A DNA stretch of 64,000 nt from Bacteroidia bacterium 43-41. Its GTDB lineage: Bacteria; Bacteroidota; Bacteroidia; Bacteroidales; Dysgonomonadaceae. Position numbers and translations under genes: made by a program. The notes under the pieces are model-generated. The model was not told where the DNA came from and searched no databases. It worked only from the letters and a program-made list of their open reading frames with translations. Of this stretch, positions 9,732 to 17,474 are shown piece by piece. Numbering within the stretch: position 1 is the first letter of the stretch; every line of letters starts with the position of its first letter. The stretch is from contig MKTD01000052.1 in NCBI GenBank assembly GCA_001898165.1, positions 21,066-85,065 on the forward strand, in the 5' to 3' direction.

Positions 9732-10048
9732 TCCATTTGATATGTCCTGAAACAGGCTCTTAAACAACTTTCGTCAAAACCTTTGTTGTGGGCAATAAGT
9801 GGCAGGCCTTGTATAAGCGGCTCTATCTGCTGCCAAACGTGTGGAAAAATCGGAGCATTGACTGTGTCGGCAAGCGTAATTCCATGAACCCGCGTATTCC
9901 AGTAACGATAAAATTCCGGTTCGGGACGAATCAGGCTGTAAAAAGTATCTGTAATTTCCCTATCTCGCACCAGCACAACGCCTACGCTGCAAACGCTGGT
10001 GCGGTGTTCATTGGCGGTTTCAAAATCAATGGCGGCGAAGCTATTCAT
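9723..10048 (-). pseudogene. truncated copy of the DEDD exonuclease
   Basis: Start codon and first 109 codons are identical to the gene at 952-1443. The sequence then runs antisense into the immunity gene and stops at 9629. The Exo I motif (IDFETAN) is kept, but the distal HxAxxD catalytic motif is lost, so an active nuclease is not expected. It was probably created by recombination during accretion of the island. Confidence 0.85.
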
Positions 10049-10108
10049 CGGGTAACAGTTAATTTTACAAATGTAGCGACTTTTATTCTAATTTCTTTTT
10101 GAATTTTA
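9723..10108. repeat. 386-bp direct repeat, copy B (exonuclease 5' part)
   Basis: This is the second copy of 1118-1503, offset 8605 bp. The left edge lies at the end of an immunity gene, and the right edge lies in the former exonuclease promoter region. The coding part is identical, and four substitutions lie upstream. Confidence 0.92.
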
Positions 10109-10248
10109 GATAAAGTAAATCATGGGTTCAACTTTTGACCCTTTGTCTTTTAATAGCCAATGTTCAATTCCAGCTTTTGTGAGAGGTGTACTAAAAGAGA
10201 ATCATATTCATTATAATCCTGAAATAAATTCATAGAATTTTTTAAGTC

Positions 10249-10276
10249 TATTTCGCATTTCGCGAAATGCGAAATA
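10249..10276. promoter_or_regulatory. 28-bp perfect palindrome downstream of the toxin-antitoxin-like operon
   Basis: A perfect dyad is centred between 10262 and 10263. Its 16-bp core GCATTTCGCGAAATGC is shared with the promoter palindrome at 11535-11566. It lies 36 bp past the 3' end of the nucleotidyltransferase gene and is probably a second operator or a hairpin. Confidence 0.8.
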
Positions 10277-10311
10277 AAATTTATAAATAACACATAGACA
10301 GTATCTTATAT

Positions 10312-11013
10312 CTAAATTATAACAGAGGAAATATCTTTAATGATTCCATGTATATAATGGATTCTCTCTTCTTGGCTATTAATAGGAAGCATACAGTCAA
10401 TGGATTCAGCAATATTAGCATTGTTGGTTAGTAAAGTGCATTGCTCCTTAAGATATCGCTTGAGTTCAATGTTCGTGCAACTTTCGACGATATCGGTTAC
10501 GCTACCATTGTTATCAAGAACATAAATTATATCTTCAAAATCATGACTTGTCCTTAAATCATCCCCACCTCTGTCTTGGTGGGCCTCAAATTTAGTGGCA
10601 AGGTAATATTCAGGAGAAAGGATATAGATATTCGTGCCATCGGGCAACCCTACCTCAATCTTATTTTTTATTCCATCTGGATACCAGCGGTTTGAAAACC
10701 CCATCACATCAGAATGAGTAGGCATTACATCAACTTTTATATTATTATAAGTCCAACGGCAGATGGGAGCTCCTTCTGAAGTGTCATGCTTAAACTTTAA
10801 TTTGCGCAATTCTTCTTCTAAAGTTTCTAATTTCATATAAGAGCTTATTTCAATTATACAATCTACGTCTTGGGTTGCCCTTATGTCCGATAACTCCGGT
10901 TCTTCCGCATATAGTTCTGTAACACATCCTCCAACAAAAACAACTTCATCCCTTAAATGCCCCAATCCTTTTGCAACGAGTTGTAGCATTTTAATATTAC
11001 TACTATTTGACAT
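10312..11013 (-). CDS. nucleotidyltransferase-fold protein (putative toxin of a winged-helix/NTase pair)
   Basis: This 233-residue protein has the pol-beta nucleotidyltransferase signature: VFVGGCVTELY followed about 15 residues later by TQDVDCIIE (the DxD metal site). It then has VDVMPTH and a helical C-terminal part including YYLATKFEAHQDRGGDD. This layout is shared with AbiEii/MenT-like enzymes that transfer nucleotides to RNA or protein. It overlaps the upstream winged-helix gene by 11 bp, so the two are translationally coupled. By analogy it would be the toxin or effector and its neighbour the repressor/antitoxin. The substrate is unknown, and a housekeeping role cannot be excluded. Confidence 0.7.
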   Translation of the reverse strand: MSNSSNIKMLQLVAKGLGHLRDEVVFVGGCVTELYAEEPELSDIRATQDVDCIIEISSYMKLETLEEELRKLKFKHDTSEGAPICRWTYNNIKVDVMPTHSDVMGFSNRWYPDGIKNKIEVGLPDGTNIYILSPEYYLATKFEAHQDRGGDDLRTSHDFEDIIYVLDNNGSVTDIVESCTNIELKRYLKEQCTLLTNNANIAESIDCMLPINSQEERIHYIHGIIKDISSVII

Positions 11014-11530
11014 AATCTTTGATTCTTTTATCGAGTTCTTTAATTGCGATCTCTATTTCTCTCGCTTTTCCAACCCTTAACGTATCAACGATAACAAGAT
11101 ACTCGTATAGTTGGGTATCGTTGTCAATAAACTTAGGAATATTTTCATATAGAGGAGCAACGGAAAAACCTCTTTTGGTCCCTTTATAATAAGGCCATAC
11201 ATAATTATCATTGCCGCTTGTTATATGTTCTTTTATTGGTGACGCTGAATGAGCAGTTAAGATTCCCCTTACAGAAGTACCAACTTGGGGTGGAAAAACA
11301 TATTTTAATCCGTAGATAAGAAAATCTCGCAAAGCGAGGGTATTTACCTTTCTTTTAGATTGGTTGACAAGCCCGGCAACCCGATTCCTTTCAAGGGCAG
11401 AAGATACTTCGCTCAGACTTATTTGCAATGCTTTTGACATTTCCATCAAAGTCCATCGCTTCTCTCTATACGTTAATATTTTTAATAAGACCACAATATC
11501 TTGGGGTCGCATTCCGTTATGTTTTTGCAT
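11003..11530 (-). CDS. winged-helix transcriptional regulator / putative antitoxin
   Basis: This is a 175-residue protein. The start at 11530 (MQKHNGMRPQDIVVLLKIL) was chosen over the ATG at 11560 because the latter would translate the operator palindrome. Residues 8-65 form a MarR-like winged helix (WTLMEMSKALQISLSEVSSA, then LERNRVAGLV), and the rest is unassigned. It is the first gene of a two-gene operon with the nucleotidyltransferase. A 32-bp perfect palindrome covers its -7 box, so autorepression is likely. Confidence 0.75.
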   Translation of the reverse strand: MQKHNGMRPQDIVVLLKILTYREKRWTLMEMSKALQISLSEVSSALERNRVAGLVNQSKRKVNTLALRDFLIYGLKYVFPPQVGTSVRGILTAHSASPIKEHITSGNDNYVWPYYKGTKRGFSVAPLYENIPKFIDNDTQLYEYLVIVDTLRVGKAREIEIAIKELDKRIKDYVK

Positions 11531-11534
11531 AATC

Positions 11535-11566
11535 GTATTTTTGCATTTCGCGAAATGCAAAAATAC
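11535..11566. promoter_or_regulatory. 32-bp perfect palindromic operator
   Basis: The dyad is perfect around 11550/11551 with core GCATTTCGCGAAATGC. It overlaps the minus-strand -7 box and the transcription start region of the winged-helix gene, the expected place for an autorepressor site. Confidence 0.88.
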
Positions 11567-11590
11567 ACATTTTATTAATTAATAACCAAA
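11558..11590 (-). promoter_or_regulatory. Bacteroides-type promoter of the winged-helix/NTase operon
   Basis: Reading the minus strand, TTTG (11590-11587), a 21-bp spacer and TATTTTTG (11565-11558) match the consensus TTTG-N19-21-TAnnTTTG. Confidence 0.8.
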
Positions 11591-11806
11591 TAATTAATCA
11601 TGTTTATTTATAAATAAAACAAAAATTATCTATTTTCGTCTTACCAATAAGGCGATAGAAAATAATGATACTAAAAAGAACTCATCCATAACTCTTTAAA
11701 TCATCCGATTTGTTATACATATTTATATATGCAGATAAAAATCTTTGTAACTGTATATATTCTTTGGGGGTAAATCCTGTCGGCCGGTATCTTTTTGGTC
11801 AAAAAA

Positions 11807-11824
11807 AAGCACCTTAAAGTGCTT
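11807..11824 (-). terminator. intrinsic terminator beside tRNA scar 2
   Basis: A 6-bp stem AAGCAC/GTGCTT with a 6-nt loop is followed on the minus strand by a run of eight T. It lies about 57 bp from the tRNA fragment and parallels the hairpins at scar 1 and at the intact tRNA. Confidence 0.7.
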
Positions 11825-11880
11825 ATTTTTAAAGTGTTTTATTTATAAAACTGTGGGTTCCGCTTTCACTACTAAACCGT

Positions 11881-11903
11881 GTGACCCCGGAGGGATTCGA
11901 ACC
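11881..11903 (-). repeat. tRNA-Lys 3'-end fragment (attachment-site scar 2)
   Basis: Twenty-three bases are identical to 17300-17322, the 3' end of tRNA-Lys, in the same orientation. The sequence diverges inside the T-arm and the rest of the tRNA is missing. Confidence 0.88.
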
Positions 11904-12043
11904 AACTTTTGGAAGATTTGCGGAGGCTTAATCAACTAAGAAACAGTCCATACCAGTATGATTTAGAGGATGAACTAACCAAGCAAAAGCAATCTCAAAT
12001 CAAGGTAAAAGTAGAAAAATTAAAAATTAATCCTCGAATTTGA
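11903..12043 (+). pseudogene. 3' end of an unidentified gene cut at the tRNA scar
   Basis: The frame is open from the scar to the TGA at 12041-12043 and encodes 46 residues rich in Gln, Lys and Leu (QLLEDLRRLNQLRNSPYQYD and so on). There is no start codon, and the 5' part ends exactly at the attachment scar. The frame therefore looks like a gene tail truncated by integration or excision. I cannot assign a family. Confidence 0.35.
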
Positions 12044-12686
12044 TGTGTTTAGTCAAATAATCATACAAAATATCATTAAAGGACTGAATTATCTCGTCGA
12101 AATACATTGATATACCCAATATTGCATATGGATCACTTTGGCTCATTACTTCTATTTGCTTTCCAAAATCTGGATCTCTATGGCCAATTATATTCATTCT
12201 GATTTCTTTCAAATAGTCAAAGTTCTTATTTTTAAATTGAAGGATTTTATTTTTGAAAATTTCTGTTCGATCTATTAATTCAATATAGAATCGATTGTCA
12301 TCGCTATTTGCGATATGCTCGTTGAGTATTTTACGAACTTTACCTCTAATTGCATCAAAATCATTCAGTGATTCATAAATCAATAACACAGATTGCCGGG
12401 AAAGGTATATTTTAGGTAAAATCCGTTTTTCATAAAACATATAATACACTATTGAGAGTAAGTCTACTTGTATCATATTGATATTTCCAAAGATATCGGA
12501 CATAGATTTAACATTTTCATCTTGTATAGATACCTCGTTTTTGATATGTATAGATCTTTTGATGTTCAACTCGAACATGTCGATCTTATTTTCATAACCA
12601 GATGTGAACAAATCATGATTATTATCCATCATATCGTCAATATCGGATCTCCGATTAAGTCTAAAGAGAGTATCAAGATTTTCCAT
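12027..12686 (-). CDS. hypothetical protein, possible HEPN domain
   Basis: This 219-residue, mainly helical protein has no signal peptide. Near the end, IRMNIIGHRD (Arg163, His169) fits the R-x4-6-H signature of HEPN ribonucleases, placed after a long helical region as in AbiU2-like proteins. Its start overlaps by 14 bp the end of the extended upstream frame (12673-13016), suggesting old translational coupling. The location inside a tRNA-Lys island next to another HEPN-type gene supports a phage-defence or toxin role. The motif alone is weak evidence, so I call the domain tentatively. Confidence 0.5.
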   Translation of the reverse strand: MENLDTLFRLNRRSDIDDMMDNNHDLFTSGYENKIDMFELNIKRSIHIKNEVSIQDENVKSMSDIFGNINMIQVDLLSIVYYMFYEKRILPKIYLSRQSVLLIYESLNDFDAIRGKVRKILNEHIANSDDNRFYIELIDRTEIFKNKILQFKNKNFDYLKEIRMNIIGHRDPDFGKQIEVMSQSDPYAILGISMYFDEIIQSFNDILYDYLTKHIKFED

Positions 12687-13016
12687 ATTTGTTATAGTTT
12701 CTGTCGTAAATAGTTTTTTCGGTACCAGTTCTCCCCGCCATATTCACCGTACGGTTATGAGCAAACAGGTACTCCAGCCAAAGGTGGAATACTTGTTTTT
12801 CTTTCCATGGGCCAGCTTCTCATAGTCAACGTCCGATAAGATCTGCATAAAACGATCTCCCATTTCCTCATTGTCGAAATAGTCATACCAATCAGTGTTC
12901 TCGCATCGATTGAAAAGTGTTTCAAATACCGATTCGTAAAACCAAAACATATACTCGGCATTTTGTTTTTCCTTGTTAAAAGGGTTTTTATATCCACCTT
13001 TGTAGTATCTATACAT
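12673..13016 (-). pseudogene. small mobile-element protein with a frameshift
   Basis: The frame from 13016 (MYRYYKGGYKNPFNK, then EYMFWFYESVFETLF and NEEMGDRFMQILSDVDYEKL) ends early at 12744. The -1 frame near 12790 continues LWLEYLFAHNRTVNMAG to a TGA at 12673-12675. The rejoined protein would be about 113 residues. From memory, short proteins of this pattern occur in Bacteroidales integrative elements, but their function is not known to me. The restored end overlaps the start of the following gene. Confidence 0.55.
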
Positions 13017-13028
13017 ACTGTAGTCTGT

Positions 13029-13325
13029 CTATGTCACCTGGTCAAATATCTTATTTGCGGGGACGATATTCTGTATATCGAGCATCCCACTTACCGTTTC
13101 TAATTCCGTTCTTTTGAAATACACTTTGCTGCGCTCCTTGTTGCCGGTTGGATAACCGACTATCCAGCGTTTGTGGCGCCATTCATTTATTAAGCGTTTT
13201 CCATATATCTTTTTCGCCTGTGATTCCGTTACAACCTCATAGGTTAGTCCGAGAGCATTTAGCGTATTGTGTACCCCGATCTCGATAGCTTTAGAAATGA
13301 TCTGCTCGATTACTTTGTCTTCCAT
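13029..13325 (-). CDS. small helix-turn-helix-like protein of mobile elements
   Basis: This 98-residue protein begins MEDKVIEQIISKAIEIGVHN and has a central segment (TESQAKKIYGKRLINEWRHK) followed by KVYFKRTELET. It resembles the excisionase/MerR-like HTH of small proteins common in Bacteroidales integrative elements, where an Arg-rich recognition helix precedes a hairpin. It forms an operon-like series with the genes on either side. The regulatory role is inferred. Confidence 0.55.
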   Translation of the reverse strand: MEDKVIEQIISKAIEIGVHNTLNALGLTYEVVTESQAKKIYGKRLINEWRHKRWIVGYPTGNKERSKVYFKRTELETVSGMLDIQNIVPANKIFDQVT

Positions 13326-13428
13326 AACTGTTAATGTTTGAATTTAAAAAGCGAGTTGTTTTTTTATTGATTAACACCCGACCAACACCTTGGCCAAGTT
13401 GTTATAAAATTACACTAATTGACGCAGA

Positions 13429-13659
13429 TCATTCTATCTTTTCTTTGATTTCTAATTTGATCCCACATTTAGGATGATAAAAGGTGTTATTATCACGGTT
13501 CTCGAATAATTCCTAGACCGAAATATCCAACGCATGGGCAATCTTTGTCAGAAGGTCGAGCATAGGATTTCCATTGATCGTTCTTGATAGGCTTTCTCTT
13601 TTAATTTCCATCTTATCGGCAAAATCACCGATAAAAATACCTTTTACTCTTAAATTCAT
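13429..13659 (-). pseudogene. small XRE-type HTH gene with in-frame amber stop
   Basis: The frame from ATG 13659 encodes a Cro-like HTH (GDFADKMEIKRESLSRTING, then LTKIAHALDISV) and meets TAG at 13513-13515. It continues ELFENRDNN and a Cys-containing tail to TGA 13429-13431. In relatives the stop position is usually Trp in an IWELF-type motif, so a TGG to TAG change is the simplest cause. Intact, it would be 76 residues. A 48-residue truncated product is possible. Confidence 0.6.
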
Positions 13660-13789
13660 ATTATGATATTATTAGTTTCTCTCAAAATAAATGCAAAAGT
13701 CAGCAAGATACTTGATTCCTGAATGGCACTCGGTCTGCGGGGAAAAACGATGACCTTTTGGCACAAAACTTGAACCATAAGAATTTCTT

Positions 13790-15433
13790 CTACATAATTA
13801 TTTCTTCAAAATAAATTTTTATACATATCCACCAAAGGTATCTTCCATATTTTTCAACTTCAAAAGGAGTGAATAAGCCATGTAATAGATTATTCCTGAA
13901 ATTTACATCAGTTTCGCCTTGCAAAAAAGAGTTGATTTCAAAATAAACTTCCTCTTTGAAAACGTCCTTAAGTTTTGGCAGGATCGACCCGAGAGTAGGT
14001 GATAGCTGACGTTTTTTCTCTAATGTCGTAATATTACCATTCTTAATTTCTGCTATATTATGTAATGCGTGTTCTAATTGAGGCATCAATACATATGATG
14101 CGGTGATAAAGTCCCCACTTAAACCTGCATTTATCCCTTTAGTCCAAAATATTAAATTATCCTCTTCGATATATATAGGTTTTTTTTCGGAGAGAAAGTA
14201 GTAAACGAAATCTTCGCTCGACTTTATTTTAGCACATTGATGAAGATGAATATATCTGGAAATAATATACAATCTTTTTTGGCGAAAATAAACATGCGCT
14301 TCTATACGTAAACCTTCTTGAGGACTGGCATGACCGACTTTGTTCCCGTTTGCATCTAATTGAGTATGGCTAAACATGGACTGTGTTATGCTTGCTCTTT
14401 TTGTTGCAGATTCGTAACCATTCACTTCCTTCATATTTACAAAAGGAATTGAAAGCATTAAGTTTATAGTCTGGATAAAATTACTGATATTTGTTGAAGA
14501 AATGTTCTCGTCCACGCTTTTTATAAAATCTTCTGGAACTTCTATTTTGCTTTTAAAGCCACAGCAAGAAAGCATTTCCATGAATACTGATTTCTCCTGC
14601 AATAATTTCTTTTTTATTCTCTCAAAAATTTCAGGCTCTTGCTTTTTAATTTGAAAGATCTCATTATATGCATCTTGGTAATCTTCTACTAAATTTGGAT
14701 AGTAAGTATTTTCCTTTTTATTATTTACTGTTGTATCTGCTTCCTTTTCGAAGCTTAATGCCATTTCTTTGTGGAATTCATATTCAGTGATTGTGTTGAG
14801 TAACCGCTGCGACTGTAAATACTCTCTTTCCTCACCATACCTATTATTGTCTTTCGATTGATTTTTTTCGGATTCGATATAATCAGACAAATCTTTTAGT
14901 TTTTCTACAGGGAATGATCTTTTTAATGATTTGACAACTTTCTGTATCCAAAACGGATGATCAAAACTTTCATAAATTGCAGACATGACTTCTTCCAGAA
15001 AAGCATCAGTATTAATGGACTTGAAATCTCGAATTGTGATTGAACGGATTAAAAATTCAATATCTTCATGCTTTTGGAATGCAACCAGATAACTCTCTGA
15101 TGCTATGATCTTACTATTACGCTTATCTTTCTCGAAACGACTGAGTACATCATTACATCGTGCTTTAACCTCCATATTTGCAGATTTATCCCAATGATTG
15201 TTTAATATTGTTTCGTGATCCTCATTGGATAGGTTAATCATTTTAATACTTTCTGGTTTGTCCAGATCGGTTAAGGAGGCATAACAAATTCTATGCAAAA
15301 GTTTAGCTGTATCTCTCTCAAAAGAATCATTAAAAGTGCGGGCATACAAATAGCACAACAACTCATTATCTGCCAGATCCTCGGGTATTATCATACCTTC
15401 TTCTATCCCATCTTCATGTGCGTTCATACTCAA
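13790..15433 (-). CDS. DUF4209-like protein with C-terminal HEPN motif
   Basis: This 547-residue cytoplasmic protein is mostly helical. The C-terminal part contains NFRNNLLHGL (Arg513, His518), the R-x4-H motif of HEPN RNases, in the setting typical of DUF4209: a helical bundle, RN..LHG, then an aromatic helix. The first 480 residues are charged helices without a recognised domain. HEPN proteins of this size inside integrative islands are often abortive-infection factors that cut RNA on phage sensing. That role is inferred here. A TATCTTTG -7 box lies 140 bp upstream. The gene is intact amid many wrecked neighbours, which suggests selection or recent arrival. Confidence 0.65.
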   Translation of the reverse strand: MSMNAHEDGIEEGMIIPEDLADNELLCYLYARTFNDSFERDTAKLLHRICYASLTDLDKPESIKMINLSNEDHETILNNHWDKSANMEVKARCNDVLSRFEKDKRNSKIIASESYLVAFQKHEDIEFLIRSITIRDFKSINTDAFLEEVMSAIYESFDHPFWIQKVVKSLKRSFPVEKLKDLSDYIESEKNQSKDNNRYGEEREYLQSQRLLNTITEYEFHKEMALSFEKEADTTVNNKKENTYYPNLVEDYQDAYNEIFQIKKQEPEIFERIKKKLLQEKSVFMEMLSCCGFKSKIEVPEDFIKSVDENISSTNISNFIQTINLMLSIPFVNMKEVNGYESATKRASITQSMFSHTQLDANGNKVGHASPQEGLRIEAHVYFRQKRLYIISRYIHLHQCAKIKSSEDFVYYFLSEKKPIYIEEDNLIFWTKGINAGLSGDFITASYVLMPQLEHALHNIAEIKNGNITTLEKKRQLSPTLGSILPKLKDVFKEEVYFEINSFLQGETDVNFRNNLLHGLFTPFEVEKYGRYLWWICIKIYFEEIIM

Positions 15434-15886
15434 TACTTTTTGGGCAAATAATTAATTGTTATTGTAAATCTAATACATTTATATAATAGGGAAGAATAGA
15501 TAGTCTTTCATTCTCAAAATAACCAAATAGAGGCTACATTGAAGCAATTATATGAAATCTATGTAGATTTTAACAAAGATACGAATAGAAATAGAAACTA
15601 TTTACCATATTCTTTAAATTAATCTTATGCAGGATTTATATAGATGCTGATCACGGTTATTACCTTACACTTCTCAAATGAAACTTATCACTTTAGATAT
15701 TATATTTCAATAAAATAATCTGATTTCGTAAATATTGCATTCGAGTATTAGGAGGGGAAACCTCTTGGTCCGTCACTCGAACAGGGATTTCACCAGCATT
15801 TCGCTCGAAAACTATTTTAATGTGACAAAAGATGCTTCGATTATCAGTTAATTAAAAACATAAACACTAAGTTTGGGGAGTATCCC
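15434..15886. other. 453-bp gap: leader and promoter of the HEPN gene, otherwise unassigned
   Basis: This AT-rich stretch holds the likely promoter region of the DUF4209-like gene (minus strand) and about 300 bp in which I see no gene. The right end adjoins the truncated topoisomerase gene. Confidence 0.5.
15574..15581 (-). promoter_or_regulatory. -7 box (TATCTTTG) for the DUF4209-like gene
   Basis: The minus strand reads TATCTTTG, matching TAnnTTTG, 140 bp before the start codon. No clear TTTG -33 element is found at the right distance. Confidence 0.4.
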
Positions 15887-16909
15887 GTGAATAAGCGTAT
15901 TGTGAACGATGTAAAGGTAACAGATCACTACGGTCTGTTGATTACCGAAAAGATCCCGTCCGGATTGTCCACAAATGAAAACGTCATATATGACACGATT
16001 GCGCACCGCTTATTGGAAGCCCTTTCGCCTGTCTGTTCAAAAGAGATAACCGACATCGAATTACAGGCTTCTCATTATGATTTCACATTGAAAGGGTGTA
16101 AAATTATCGAAGCAGGATGGCGTGGTATCAGAAAAAATTTTACGGAAGAAGACAGTGAACCTATACAGGAATTGCCGGAATTAGGGGTTGGAGATGAACT
16201 GAAAATCAAAGAGGCGTCCGTGCTGGAAAAGAAAACCAAGCCGCCTGGTCTTTACACCGAAGCAAGTCTATTGTCCGCAATGGAAAACATCGGAAAGGAA
16301 GTTGATAACGAGGACGGACGGAAAGCCCTGAAAGACATCGGCATTGGTACGCCTGCCACAAGAGCATCCATTATAGAAACGCTTTTCAAAAGGGATTACA
16401 TTCGGCGTGAAAAGAAATCACTTGTCCCTACCGATAAGGGATTGCAGGTTTATGGGGCTGTAAAGGACAAACGGATTCCCGATGTTGACATGACTGCCGA
16501 ATGGGAAATGGTATTGCAGAAAATCGAAAACAACGAAGCGGATGCCATGGTTTTTCTCAAAGATATGGAAGCCTATGCCACATCCGTTACACGAGAACTT
16601 CTGGATATGAATATCGTCAAAGAAAATCAACCCGGATTGACCTGTCCCAAATGTAAAAACCATCAGCTTTTGATTTGGAATAAGATTGTAAAATGCCCCG
16701 ACGAGGCTTGTGGTTGGATTCAATTCCGCAATGTATGTGGAGTGCAGTTAAGCCTTTCTGATATAGAAAATCTTGTGAGAAACGGAAATACCAACCTTAT
16801 TAAAGGTATGAAAAGCAAATCGGGTAAAAAATTCAATACCTTTATTATCATGGATAATAAAGGAGAGACAACCTTTGAATTTGAAAACAGGAAATCAAAA
16901 AGAAAATGA
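15887..16909 (+). pseudogene. topB: DNA topoisomerase III (TopB), C-terminal half only
   Basis: The 340 residues from GTG 15887 match the C-terminal half of the type IA topoisomerases carried by Bacteroidetes conjugative transposons. Visible parts are KVTDHYGLLITE, then KPPGLYTEASLLSAMENIGK, GIGTPATRASIIETLFKRDY, and a C4-type zinc finger (CPKCKNHQLLIWNKIVKC). The family is normally about 690 residues. The Toprim domain and active-site Tyr are missing, so strand passage is impossible. It is a remnant of an integrative element. Confidence 0.85.
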
Positions 16910-17065
16910 ACAGTGTTATCATAATGGTATATAGCAGGTAAACCCGAACATTATTTTCCCTCCTATTAAACGGGGTCAAACAATGAGGCACAAAAACGAA
17001 AGGGTGGGTGGGGTAAGGGTTTTTAATTTCTTTACTTTCAGATTGATGATACAATCTCAGATATT

Positions 17066-17245
17066 TTACTTTTCGTCCTGTTCGCTCATTTTTCTTATAA
17101 GCCCCTCCCGAAGCGTATCAAGGAACTTAGTTGGGTTTATTTTTCGGTTTCTCAACTCCAAATAGGTTTGGTAAAAGTTGCCCAGATTGACGTTAAACGC
17201 ATTTTCAAAATAGCGGTTGCTCTTATCTATCAGAATAATAACGAG
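17066..17245 (-). pseudogene. rteC: RteC C-terminal fragment
   Basis: The minus-strand frame open from 17245 to TAA 17066-17068 encodes NRYFENAFNVNLGNFYQTYL, then RKINPTKFLDTL, the conserved end of RteC. RteC activates excision of CTnDOT-type conjugative transposons. Only the last 55 or so residues remain, so it is non-functional. With the TopB fragment it shows that an ICE once lay next to tRNA-Lys. Confidence 0.75.
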
Positions 17246-17263
17246 TTAAAGCATAAAAATAAT

Positions 17264-17294
17264 GGGACAAATCTATCTTTTTTAGACTTGTCCC
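17264..17294 (-). terminator. terminator of tRNA-Lys
   Basis: A GGGACAA/TTGTCCC stem (17264-17270 with 17288-17294) lies 6 bp past the tRNA 3' end. A T-rich stretch follows on the minus strand. Confidence 0.7.
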
Positions 17295-17300
17295 AATCAG

Positions 17301-17373
17301 TGACCCCGGAGGGATTCGAACCCTCGACCCAATGATTAAGAGTCATTTGCTCTACCAGCTGAGCTACGGAGTC
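17301..17373 (-). tRNA. tRNA-Lys (anticodon CTT)
   Basis: On the minus strand a 73-nt cloverleaf has acceptor GACTCCG/CGGGGTC, D-arm GCTCAGCTGGTAGAGC, anticodon stem AATGA/TCATT with loop CTCTTAA (anticodon CTT), and T-loop TTCGAAT. The discriminator is A, and CCA is not encoded. Its 3' end is repeated at 3242-3262 and 11881-11903, marking it as the integration target of the island to its left. Confidence 0.97.
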
Positions 17374-17418
17374 TAAAAAAATCGCACAAAGGTAAGGATT
17401 ATTTTTTTATAAAAACAA

Positions 17419-17454
17419 AATAAGGAGTAAAGTTAATGGGCTTTACTCCTTATT
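17419..17454 (-). terminator. intrinsic terminator of the HU gene
   Basis: A 14-bp perfect stem (17419-17432 with 17441-17454) and a T-rich tail on the minus strand lie 21 bp past the HU stop codon. Confidence 0.85.
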
Positions 17455-17474
17455 TAGATCGTTAGACTAAATTA

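Noticed and set aside
13759..13774. Second sigma-54-like match (TGGCAC...TTGAA)
   Set aside because: No plus-strand gene follows for 2 kb and the -12 element is poor.
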